This document shows positions 48,501-61,300 of a stretch of 64,000 nt of DNA, one piece after another (position 1 is the first letter of the stretch; each line of letters opens with the position of its first letter). The notes under the pieces are model-generated. The model saw only the letters and a program-made list of their open reading frames with translations. It made no database searches and was not told the origin of the DNA. The translations under genes and the position numbers were made by a program. The DNA is from Taenia hydatigena (Eukaryota; Platyhelminthes; Cestoda; Cyclophyllidea; Taeniidae), in contig JADWOT020000008.1 of the NCBI GenBank assembly GCA_036345935.2, positions 5,311,114 to 5,375,113 of the forward strand, read 5' to 3'.

Positions 48501-49359
48501 ACACTTTATTCACTCATTGTTGGACATCAATGTAATCCTGGCTAGAGCTTTCTCACCACTTCGCCGGTTGTCGAAAACACTTTTAGGGCGTCGGAAATAC
48601 TGTCCCCTTCCCCCACCGGGATGTCCCAGTCATTGGATCTAATACTGCGTTATGGACTTAATGTCCAGGTGTCGCGTCTGGACCACGGTGACTCACACGA
48701 CCTACGGTTTCCTGCACAGTGTCCAAGATGTTAAAGTAAAATCCGTTGTCCAGGCATCGCCTGTTGCGACTAATAACGCAAAGACTTTAGCAAGATACGA
48801 CGCCACGCCTGGCAAAAAAGAAAAGTCACAACGCATGAAGTGGAATAAGAGGCAATCCAAAGCACAGAAATGCATTTTTAGAGGTCGGTCAGTGGTAGAT
48901 GCACTAATCAAGTCAGTTGAGAGAGATGTTATTGTGTGGGTGGGTGTATGTATGAATGCTGTACAATGGGAGATTAGGAGAGAGGGAGTGAGAGATATAT
49001 AATTTACATTGTTCTCATGTAATATGGCCTCGGTGATTGAAAGAGATGGGCAAACGGCTGGACTAAAAATTGAAATACCGAACGCAGTGGTGAGATAGAC
49101 TCGAAGCTGGAGAAGGAAAGTAAAAAAAAAAAGACTGAACCATTTTAAATCGTGCGGCACTGTTCGAGTGACTACATTGTAAAAATGTGGATAAATTAAC
49201 TACACGACCTCGTCTATCCCCGCATGAGTCATTTCAACCCTTCTGCACGTCCATAGTAAGGCCTTATCACCTCCACAGATTCACAGCGGTCAGGACAGTT
49301 AGTCTTAAGACGTCTACATACCAAAAAGTGAGGAAGGAAGAGAACAAGACAACCAGAGA
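45519..49359. other. Intergenic region between exchanger 5' end and Dishevelled 3' end
   Basis: About 3.8 kb, both flanking genes on the minus strand. It must contain the exchanger promoter, near 45519-46500, and the Dishevelled 3' UTR, just below 49360. It contains one perfect palindrome at 47705. Open frames of up to 163 codons occur near 47841-48332 on the minus strand but show no domain or splice context. I see no further gene. Confidence 0.5.
47705..47724. repeat. GCGTCACA / TGTGACGC palindrome 1
   Basis: Perfect 8-bp arms around AATA. Related to the palindromes at 50261 and 63232. Confidence 0.85.
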
Positions 49360-52289
49360 TTAGCTCATGCGTTGGGAGTGCTGGCTGTGATCGCTGCTGG
49401 AACCGGTGGCGGCCACAGATGCTTGAGGTTGTAAGGGAGGCGCAGGAGGAGGAGGAGGCGGCGGGGGAGGAGGAGGAGGAGGAACGGGTCCTCGTGCGCC
49501 AGCTCCTGAGGATATCGGTGAGGAGAGAATGGGATTCGGTCCTCCGCCAAGAAGCATTCCACCGCGTGCATCTGGAGGAAAAAAAGAGCACTAAGTCAGC
49601 CACGGTGAACCGACATCTGTGTAAATAAATGGATAACTACGTGAGCTCCAGTTTCCGTGGTTGGTGATCTCATCCTGACACACGGACCACCCGTGACTTT
49701 GAAAGATATAAAAACCCAACACGCCAAATTTGGTCTTTATTTTAACAAATTCTACTTCCAATCACGCCGTATTTTAAAACAAGATCTTCACTCAGTTGCC
49801 ATTCTACAACTGTAAAAAGGGTTAGAGGGTGGAAAATGGGGCAATAGCATGCACTCAGATGGCATAAAACTTGACGAGGTCAGTTCAAATGCATTTTGAT
49901 AAACTAAAGTAATTTTGATCCTCTCCACCGATGTCGGTGTTAGCCTCATTTGCTGACTAAACCTGCTTGCGGTGCAACACAATACCGCTTACTGGACACA
50001 AGAAAAAATCGTGAGAACAAGTGTCCACAACTCAGATCGCTCTAAACCATCGTTTGTGGTGTTAATTTTGACAGATAACCTGGTCTCCAGTCAGCAAACA
50101 TTGCGCAATAGTGAATAATGACAACCGTCAGTTGTAGAGAACTTCGTGGATTGACACGATTACTGGCAGAGCCATCAACCATGATTTCAAATAAGAAATC
50201 TACCATCATAAATTGCTTGGTTTTAAACTCGCTCGTACAAATAAACCAGGCAAATAACACGTGTCACATATGTGTGACACTGATAACGAACGTGTCAAGA
50301 GAGAAAGGGATCATGCAAAGATCATTACAAAAAGGAAGGATTTGAGAAAGAGGGGAAAAGGGAGAAGAGTGGCCACCTCACGGTACCTTGAACAACAACA
50401 CCTGCCACTCCCACTGCAGCTAACGATGTTGGCGATGATACGGAGTTGTCGTCAACACAGCCAGAAAAGTCGGCAAAACGGTTGGAGACGGTGGAAGAGG
50501 GATGCTCGGTGAGTGGTGGTGGTGGTTTAGACGTAGCCTGTGACTCTTTGAGATTCCGTCGTCTACGCCGCAGATTCAGGCAGGAGCAGGGAGTGGCGAT
50601 TACTAGACACCGGAAGATGGACGAGCGGGCACACGCGCGCGAGCAAGACATGCAACAGAACAGGAAAGAAGGGACATAAAAAGAGACGTTCAAGACGAAC
50701 AGACAGAAAGACGAACAAACAGACATACAAAACATGCTGAACATGCCAATTGTTGTTACACTAGGAACGGCAAAGCTGGTTTGGAAAGAGTGAGAGGTCA
50801 AAGGAGGAGCATTAAAATTTTCTCCATACGTGGTAACCGTTGAGCTTACAGCATTCTCAAAGAACTTAATTACATCAGGTCAATTAGCCACGTTGGATCC
50901 ATAATGGAAGGGAATTAAGGATTCGCTGTTATAATCTCTTCAAGCAACACTCGGATGATACCCAATATCGAAGTTTAATCAGTGGTTTGACAATCCTTCC
51001 ACAACCTAGGAGATACTACCAATATGCCTGGAGCTAGTTCAATGCATAATGCCATTTTTATGCAAGAAAAGGCTTCACAGAGTCCAGAAGTTGTTTAGCC
51101 TTTCACTAGGTTTCACAAAAAGCATCCCTCTTTGAGCAGCTTTTTTACCACGTGCAAAAAAAAACTCACTCAGTGTTGTAGATCACATACATGGCCTTCT
51201 AAAGAGGATTTGAATAAGCTTCCATGAAAAAGCAGCGTAACACAGATCAGTGGTGGTATTTATCCAACAACCCATATCATTTAGCCGTGAGAGGCTGTAT
51301 ATCATCCAACCGGCTCGATTTTTGACATCTAAATGCCCCGACCCAAGACGTTACTTCTCTCCCGGATATTTTGGCTACGCCCCAAGACTGTTATTTGATA
51401 GTGGAGTCAACTAACCAGAGTGAACCGACGGCGCCAACGTGTCGACTGGATGTGCTTGTGGAGGCGGTGGTGGTGGTGGCTGTCTGGCAGTGGAGGAGCA
51501 GGAGGAGGAAGAAGACGAGGTCGATGTGGAGCTACTGGAACCGGCCGACGAACTTCCATCATCGTCCACCACGTCTGCACGTTGTTGTTGTTGCTGCGTC
51601 GGAAGCATGCCATGTCTACGAGGGGGATAAAAAAGGCTTTAAATAACAACGGAGATTTCAACCCAGAGGATGACACTACCAATCTCGATTCTGTCAGGCA
51701 GACACTACTCCAGCAGTTGAAAGGTCGTACAAAATAATCGGCAATAGAAGGAAAGTGGATTTGGGAAAGAGTCTGAGTGTCTACAAAGTGTAAATGGGGC
51801 ATCAAAGCAGGATGTAGCTGTGTGTGACTCAGCTTCAAAGTATGCGATTCATTCAGCTTTAGAATACTTTTCAACTCTAAACAAGCCTTTCAAAAATAAT
51901 TCATAAGTTGTTCCACCTGCTGTGGGTTCAAGTCTTCCAGTGGTGATAGAAAATTACATCTCAAGAAGGGCTCTAAGAACCCTAGCAATGCCCAAAGGAA
52001 AGGATAACTGGGGTGATCTGAGATTCAGCCCCAATGCTTACGATATCCAAGCGGCTGGTCTCGCAGTCCCCCTTCTGTTGATAATGCCCCCTCCTTTGTA
52101 CTGGTATGTTTCACCCAGTCTCCCTAAACCCACCCATTCAATGAGTTGCTTAAAGCAAGGGATTAGGCTTCCCAAAAGCCAACCAAAATAAATTTAGCCA
52201 AAAGTGTATGAGTCAGGAGGGCAAGAGTTTAGTTGGACGAGTTGGAAATGATGTTTCAATGTAAATTATAACGATGCTTTGATTTGCCC

Positions 52290-52325
<36 letters not shown>

Positions 52326-55300
52326 TGTGCGTGAGGCGGTGATTCACACTCCAAGAGATGGGGCGAATTTCAGACGGCATGCAATACCAATTACTTTGGC
52401 CTTTTTTTAAAAAAAAACGGAGTCATCTCTCTTGTGCTGAGCTTGGAGGATTTGGAAGTGGGATCACCCATCACCCCCGTGCCCAACCATTAGCATCGCA
52501 AAGCTATCGCGCTTACAGAGATTATTTTCAAGGAAAAAAAGTAAACGAGAAGAAGGTCGGTTCGATGGAAAAGGGAATTGGGGCATAAATTTTAGACCTT
52601 AACTTTCTTGCCCAAAAGCAAGATTAAAATCTGCCTCCCTGGATGATTGATGGCTTCGGTTGGGAGAATCATAGCATGGGACAAAAAAAGACGTGAAAAA
52701 GTTTTTTTCTTTAACTTTTTAAAAAAAACTATTCAACCAACTTTAAAATTTAAAGTGCTGCCCTGTCTTGAGGTAATCAGCTAGATGAAATTTTTAGTCA
52801 ATTGGTTTAGGCATTATAAACGAGCAGGACGACACTGCAGGATTCCGGGACAGAAGTACCTTGTAAAGAATTAAATCCTGCATATTTACTTGTAACTCTA
52901 GGTATTAGAGATCAAATGTGCTCCGTATTTCAAGTGAATTGCATAAGCACTTGGGGAGGACAACATGGACTGTGAGTGTAGGGGTTGAGGACAGGATTCT
53001 CGAAGGATAGCCAAGAGGGGCGAACTTCCTCGAGCTGATGCGTGCTGAATTGTCATCGAGAAGAGCACCGATAAACTGCATTAATTTTTTTCATTTCCAT
53101 TTAGAGTAATTAGTTAGAGAGAGGACAATGTCAAATTTAGAGAGGAGTCTAACGCTTCAAACCGAAAGAAAGAAACAAAGAGTACCATAAAAGGCACCTA
53201 CGCCTTCATTTCCGCTGTCTGCAGTTCAGCAGCCGAGACGGGAAGCAGACCAGTGAGGTGCTGGTGAGTCGGTGGTGGAGGTGGGGGCTGAGGCTGTGAT
53301 GGATTACCAGGACCGGGGAAGAGTGGAGTAGGTTGTGGCATCCCCCCTCCACCCGCTGCACCGACAGTGGAGGGCCAGAAAGGGGCAGCAGCGGTGGCGG
53401 TATTGGGGACCGCACCCGCAGCGCTGAATGCTGCAGGAGGTAGCGATCGTGCGAACGACGTGACTGAAGAGCCGCCAGCACCGTTATTCAGTGGCATCAT
53501 TCCCATCCCTCCACTCGGGCCATGACGAGTCGCTCCGCCTATCTCTGATACCGAATCCATCTCCTCCAAATTTAGCAACACTGCATATCAGAGAGAGAGA
53601 GAAGAACTGGTTTCAGGCATGTCTGACTGTGAGTCACGCATATGCATACAGTGTGTGTGTCAATCACTCTCAGGTGAAGGAGTTCACAGAGAGGCCATGT
53701 TTTGTGAGTTAAGACTTTACTTACCTGTTCCAGCGAGATCACTGAACACGTAGTAGCACTGCTCAGAAAAGGTGGCCTTGTTTACGGTGTGCTGGATGTA
53801 CCCGCACTTGAGCATATTGGAAGCATACTTCCTAACCTCCCGACGATCGTTGAATCCATCCACGTGGGCAAACAGCCAATCTACCAAATCTGAGCCTAGG
53901 GAAGAAAGAAGACCCTAAAGTACGATGTAGCAGCGTGATGTGTTTCGGGAGAATGAGCGTGCCTTATTTGGCAGCAAGTTTCCCCAATTAGTTATGGTAT
54001 TTATTGGCCTTTAATTCACAACGGTGGAGTGCAAATCTGCCTTGATTAACGCGTCTTAATGCATCCTAGTAATTAGGAGCGACCAAAGTGGAAAATTACA
54101 GACACGTAGCCGCTTAAAAATGGGTTAACGCACCGATGACAGCATTAGCGATGGTGATTTTGAGCCAGGTGCGATCATGAATCTCGAGGCCGGAATCGGG
54201 TTGCAGCATCGCACGCACAACGATAGCCATGTCGGTAGCCACGTTGAGCTGCTGTGACTTCTCAAGACCCGTTGAAGAAGGCACCAGCTCGGAAGGTGGT
54301 TGAGTAGATCCCGCCTGAGAGTGATGAGTGAGAAAGGGACCTGTACTGCCTGGTCCTCCTCCACCAGCACCTCCAGTGCCACCACCACCACCACCCGCTG
54401 AATCTGGCGCGGATTTTGCTGTAACCGAGGAACTGGAAGCATTGCTCTTCGGCATTGACATCATCACTCCGCCAGTGCTAACACCTCCAGTTGGTATAGG
54501 GTAGTCTGAAAGTGCCAAGGACGAGAGAGGCAATGGACTAGACCTTATCAACCACTGAAAATCACGATGTTAATCGTGGCTAGAGGGATTGGATAATCTA
54601 AATGTCAAACCAGTAGCAGCAGTGAAAAGGAAATAGGTTTTGCAGAAGAAGAGAAGGCGAACAGTCTAGATAGATGTTATTATGCGTAGAAAGTGAATAA
54701 TTGATGGGAGCGTAAGGAGCACTGGTAAATTTTGTTGCGATGTGATGAAAAATGAGATCTGCAATTATCATAGACCTAAGGAGACCATAATGAAACAGTT
54801 TTCAAGGGTTGGGATCATTTCGGCCAAATGTAACCTCGAAAAGGGAATGCTTGTGCTGAGTGGAATGCACGGATTCATTGTAGGCTGCGTAAATCGTCCG
54901 GCGAGGAGAAACTCGGTGCAGTCGTAGGTACAATTAATGAAGAAGATTGTTGGTAAAAGGGCAACGTCAATCCTCATACCTCGATAGAGGAAGTAGAGTT
55001 CGAGAGGGACAATCGAACTACGAATAAATACACAGCCAAACCCGATCTGACTCAGCATGGTTAAAAGTAATTGAGAATCCAAAACCACAAATCCAAGACG
55101 TGGAACTGGCAAGTTGTTATAAAGCACTGGCAAGCCTTCAAGTCGGAAATCCATGTCAGAAGGAGAGAAAGAGCCGAGAGCAATCCCCATTGGTTTAACA
55201 CTAAGTGGATACTGAACCCGTGGCATTGCACAAAAACCGAGTTCGCTTTAAGGCGGTTCGCCACAGATCTGGGCTTAATTAGTGGTTACGAGGTCTGCAA

Positions 55301-58300
55301 TGACATATTTTGCCTCCTGGACATGTACAAATTGTACTTTTCTGTAGCTGTGCCATATTTTTCGGCAAAACAGCATGCACGGATCAGATAATGAGGTCGG
55401 TGGTATCAGAACAACACGAGTGCGTTTGATAGAAGAAGTTAACGGTGTTTCTCCCAAAATAAAATCAGGCTTGAATTTATTTAGACAACTATTTAAGTAG
55501 TTTTCCTCGGTACTATTGATAATAACCATTATAGAAGAGAAGCTTCGTGTGGAGGATTACTCCATTCAATGCATAAAAGACCCCTTATTCCACAAATCTA
55601 GACGTACTTCCACAGAACGCAGTGGAATTGGCATCGGAAAGACCACCAAGAGGGTCAGAATGCAGATTAGCATTTGGAGGGCCAGCGGCAGCTGCAGCGG
55701 CTGCGGTCATGGCGTTGGTGTGGAGCACCCAAGCGCGCGGATCTATGGGACGCACCGGTTCCTGCCGCGAGAGCACAAAACACCCGCTCCGTGGGTTCGG
55801 ATCCCAGCACTTGGCCACCACCAGAGTGATCGGACTGTAGGCACAATAGAATGCAGATGAGGAAAAGACAACTCAACTGGTTAGAAACTGTAAGAGGTAG
55901 AGAAGATTGCGTTATAATGTCGTGACAGGGAAATCGGAGGTAGGAGAGAGTTAAGGAGAGCTAAACTTATTCGCAGTTCTATGGATAAATTCTGTTCAAT
56001 CCTGTCCAATGTGACAGGTGTAGGAGAAGAGTACGAAGTCTCTACCGCACATAGGCAAGATATGAGAACAAAGTCAGTCACAAAGCTTTCTAAATTAACT
56101 TATTTACTAAAACAGTGTCCATTACAATCCACCAACCCATACGAATGGGAGGCGGGCTTTTAAATCCCGTTTTTACTTCTGGAAGCGCGAAAACTAGACC
56201 TGCAAACCTCGCATTTCTGCCTTAGCTTTATCTCTAGCAAGTGATCATCAAAGGAAGGCCACGTATAATAAAATGGAGGAGCAAGGTTTTCTTCGACTTG
56301 ACTGCCTAGTCCCGTCGGCTTACGAAGAAGTAGTTTTCTCGCCCACCTTTGTGTTACGTCGAAATAGACCTTACTAGTATCTGACCTTTGACCTTCACCA
56401 AGTGAACGATCCCACCTGCATTCCACAGCACGCACACACAAAGTTAGTCTCGGCTTCGGAGCTTGAAGCGACGCATGACTTGGAAATGTGTGTGAGGTGC
56501 CGAGTAGATCGTTGGAGAACAACCATTTCGCGTTACAAACCGGTTGGTTAGCAAGATAGAAGTGAAAGACGAATTTCGTTTGTTGATGCAGCCTAGGAAA
56601 TACGATGAATGCTTCCACCCGTTGCATCGTTCACGTCAAATGCTATTGACAGTTGCTCCTAACCTGGTAGGCAAAAATCACAGTAATTAATTGTGAAGAC
56701 TAATTGCCCATTCTAGCATAGAATGGAAGACCTTTCTCAAAGTGAAACTTATATTATTGGGAGATTCATTGCAAGGGTTGGATCGTTTGGGGCAATACAC
56801 CTTGCCACAGCGTCTGCAGCTTCGTGACCGAGATAGCCTCGGACTCACATTAGGCTCAACCGACATATCACTATATGCGGAGTACCATAATAACAGACTA
56901 TCGTCCACCGACACCTTATAATGCTTGCACCAGAGCCCGCACCTTCCAGTAGTACGGAAAGCCTTGAGAACTCAACTGTAAAGATGGAAGGTAAGCATTA
57001 GGTAAGACCATGAACTCATAACTGACGAACTACTACAATTAAATTTATCTTCTTTATGCATTTTCGATAGAAACCATCAAAATTCACTTTGAAGGGCTCC
57101 CTAAACAACACCTGATTTCCTCACCCCAAGTGACTGGGTTCATTTGAGAGGGTGGTTTTTGAAGGCAGAGATTGTAGCTGTCAAAAAGCGATTGGCTTTA
57201 TCATCACAGCTCACCATAAAAATTACCATACTTATTTCGAAACAAAATGCACTCTATTAATAGGCAAACCTCAAATTTTCCAGTGGATATGAGGATACCA
57301 GTGACAAGATAAAACAGATAAGTTTAACATTAGTAATGAACCATTGGGAAGTGAAATAAACAAGAAGAGGCTCCTGATACACTTATCCAGCTCAAACCGA
57401 CATTTCTAGGAGGTAAATTAAGAAAATAAATCCCTTCTGTAGAAATATGAAAGTGGAAGTGGGTTTTTTTCGTCCTTCGAAAAAAAGAAGAATAGCTCCA
57501 CCTCCGACCAGGATGAATGCGAACCCAACGAAAGCAGTAAACACCCTCCACAGGGCCTGCCATTAATCAGAGAGAAGGTGGATAGAAAAAAAAAGTATTG
57601 CCCAAAAAAATTACTTGGAAATAACTAAGCCTGTCGCCTGACAACCGTTGGGAGATTGTTAGGTAATTAAAACGCAAGAATGAAAAACGAGTTAGTGATG
57701 TGACGAAAGAGAAACCGGAAAAAAGGACAATCTAGATGTTGTTGTTTGTTGAGAGGGGAGGGGAGGGGGACCCAAAGCCCTCCTTTATGTCAGCAGCGTG
57801 CTCTTCTACTGCCCCCACAAAAGTCTCACGACACCACAGGAGTAAAACCAATCCGATCCTAAAGGACAAATATCCTCATTTCTATTGCTGGGTAATAAAT
57901 TTTAGCGTGACAAAAGAAGTGCACATAGTGCGGATGGAGAAATCTGTGACGGCCTTTAACAGAAGGGCTGCAAATGGCGTCTATTTTCGGCAAATGCCCT
58001 CCCCAGTTCCGTGATCTGTACGAATGTCCCTAACAACTGAGGTGCTCGACATCTGGAAAAGTGCATTATGGAGATGCATAACCATGCCAATTAAGTAAAC
58101 ATCCGATACCTTCTCCACTCCTCTACCGCCTGGATGGAGTCCGCATAGGTGATTGCTGGGCACCACTGAAGTGAGACCAAAGTACCAGGGGAATAAGCGT
58201 GAAAGCTTATCATTTGTTGTGAGTCTGCTTTTAGGTCAGTGCAGTTAGTGGCCTGCATATTCCGGTAGAATTACCAAGAGATAAGTGAGGTTGCGATCAA

Positions 58301-61300
58301 ATATCACCCCAATCGCATGTAAATTAAATGATTGGGAGGTTGATTCACGGGTGTTTTTCTCATAGCACCAACTACATTGTGTTGACCTAAGTTGGAGGCT
58401 GACCAAGGGGAGCGCCCAGACCAACCTCTGAAAGTGAGGAGAAGCTATGCAATAGCTTAATTGTTTGACTCGATTTCGGTAACTGGTTGCATAAGCCTCC
58501 TCCAAGACAATTCAGTGGCCCCGAGCCCTTCTATTGGGTGACCGCACCAATAGTAATGTGGTTGAATCAGTAAACAGATCCATTACTCTAAAAATGAAGC
58601 CACTTTGAGTCTGGGTGCATCAAGCGTCTGTTGGTGATAGGAAAAAAACTTTAGAAAACCACTGTATTCTTAGTGTTGAGCAATTCTGAATGTTGCGTAA
58701 TTTAGCAGGGGCAAAAATGACACATTTCCCCCTGCCCCCCCCCCCCCCCCCCCAAAAAAAAAAGGCGACTTTCCAAAATAGCGTCTAGCTAGACCCAACA
58801 AAACAAGCAGAGGGGTTTAATGCATCCGCTTCAAAATTTTATTAAAATATTAAAAACTCTGGAAAGATGGGTAGAAAGGCGCAAAGCGATTGATTAGTAG
58901 TGATTCATTAAACATATTTTCATCTACCTAAAACAGCATGATGTAGGTCTTTCAGGTTCTGCTTCTTTAAGTAAGATAGCAATAGGATTAAAGCGTGCAT
59001 TTACTGGTCACCATACCCTACAACACTCCCGGTGTATTTTCATCAGAATTTTGCAAAACACACAAATAAAAGGAGGAAAAAGCGTAGTAGGGGATGGAGA
59101 GGTGAGTAACCGACCCCGAAGGTAAGCACAAACTCCCCGCAAAAAAGAGGCAGAAGCGTAAACATCCGGATTGCTCTCAAAAAGAAACGAAGTGAAACCC
59201 AAACCGTGCAAGTAGAGGCAAAGCATCTTAAGAAGGGTAGATTTGTTTATCAATCTGGTAAAGTGGAGACCAATGCACGGCAGTAGAGACGGTGGATGGC
59301 AAAAAAAGGGAGGTATTTGCAGACCTGAAATACACGCCCTAGGAAGTGGAAGCAATAACTCCAGCCCATTGGTAGCATTTACGGTTGCCCTACGGCAGGT
59401 GAAATGGTGGAGAAGGCTCCGAAACACGCCAGCAACAATCAGTTTGGTGGGTGCACTGAGCCAATAACATCAAAGTATCACGAAACACCTAACTTGGCCG
59501 ATTTTAGCAACATTTTAGTCACTTTCCATCCACAAAAGGCGACCAAAATAATTTGCAGGAAGAAGCAGATAATCTAGCATATTTGTGATACTATCTTCGT
59601 TTGCCAGCGGTCCCAGGAGATATAGACAAGCAAGGAAAAGCATGAGAAATCATGAGTTCAGTAATATTTACAACAGAAATGCTGCCTTCTAAATGGACGT
59701 GAAGGCGTTGAAAGAGTCAGGAAACTAAGCCACCAGCCTGGAGGGCATTTTCAATATCACCAATGTTCTTGATGCTTTCGCTATCGGATTCGTAGAATCT
59801 TAAATAGCACTCCTTTTCCTCATTCTGAATTTCATTTCCTCCTACTTAAATGCCTCGTGTGCGTAAGTTTCGAGAGCAGTTAAAAAAATAGGGACGTCAC
59901 ATCACTGTGATGCTGGTAGAGAAGGTGTTAGTAATGAGGAGTAAGCGTCACAGCAATCAAGACACAAGACTTACCCAGGTTTTTGGACTTGTTCACGAAG
60001 CACACGGACAGCGTCATCGTTGCTCATATCCTCGAAGGAGATACCGTTGACCTCAAGCAGCATGTCGCCGGGTTCAATGCGTCCATCCAGGGCGACAGCA
60101 CCACCACGCATGATAGAACCAACGTAGATGCCACCGTCACCTGCACGATTCGACTGGCCTACGATGGAGATGCCCAGGTAGTTCACCGCCTCCATCTTCA
60201 GCGTTACCGTCATTATATTCAGCGACATTGTCGAGTCTGTCATGCTGCTGTATGAAGAGGCCTGCAGTACGGAAGGCAAGGCAGACACGTAGAGGTCAGT
60301 TTATCGGCGAAATAATGAAGCCACCGTATTGTGGGATAACAACTAACTGGAAAATGACCAGAGGAAACGTCAGGGGAGACAAAACTGACAAGATTTGACC
60401 ACCAAGTTATTGGAACAAAATTCCACGGATGTCACTTGTGCTACCGCCTTCCTCCCCCCAGCGCTTCTGCATGCTTCCAACAAGGCTATTTATAGTCTTG
60501 TGTCTTTAGGACTAACTCGAATGCTACACTTGTGACAGCATTTGCCAACTCACTTCGACAGAACAATGACATTTCTGATTTTGCTAACCAGGTGATTTGT
60601 CGAAAAAGGTGCATGAGGAAAACGTCTTCCTGGGCTGCAGGAGGATTAGCGAGACCGCGGGGATTATTGGCAACCACCTCGACCTCAGATTTGGCAAAAT
60701 AATTTAAAATATGGAGCAATCCAATTTAAACGAATCACTACTAACAATGTTAAATCCCCACACATAAGTTAGCATTAAATAGGTTAAAGAGCACCTATTT
60801 AAAAGTTGCATGGGGATAGTTTTGCAGAGAATCAAGTAACTGTCGAAAGCGACTGCCGCATACCGGTGCAGTCTTTGGTACTGCATCGTAAATGTAAACA
60901 CTTTTAATGCACCTCACCTAATAGAGGTCGTCGTTACTCCACAATGGGATCCCAAAATGACTGGTATACACTCGCCCCACAACCAGACAGGGAGCATTCA
61001 TCATGAAAATGTGGCCTCCGACGACCAAGGGAAATGAGCAAATCACGGAAAATGTTAAGAATGTCACCTAGGCTTACTGTTTCGTCACGCCACTGTTCCA
61101 AACGTCATGTCAGATATACACGTAGCCCAGGATTGACAAGATTGCTAAAACATCAAGCCTTTAATCCGTGACCGGTTGATGCGATGTGAACAAGACAAGC
61201 TGTACTTTTGCTGGAGAGTGCTCCGAGGGGCGAAATGAGTGTGCGAGCGGGTTAGGTACTACTTAAGTGCAGCACCACCCCACACCTTTAAATCTTCCTT

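Noticed and set aside
50325..50801. 158-codon minus-strand frame as an independent gene
   Set aside because: Its middle is explained as a Dishevelled tail exon (50602-50387). The flanks have intron-like composition.
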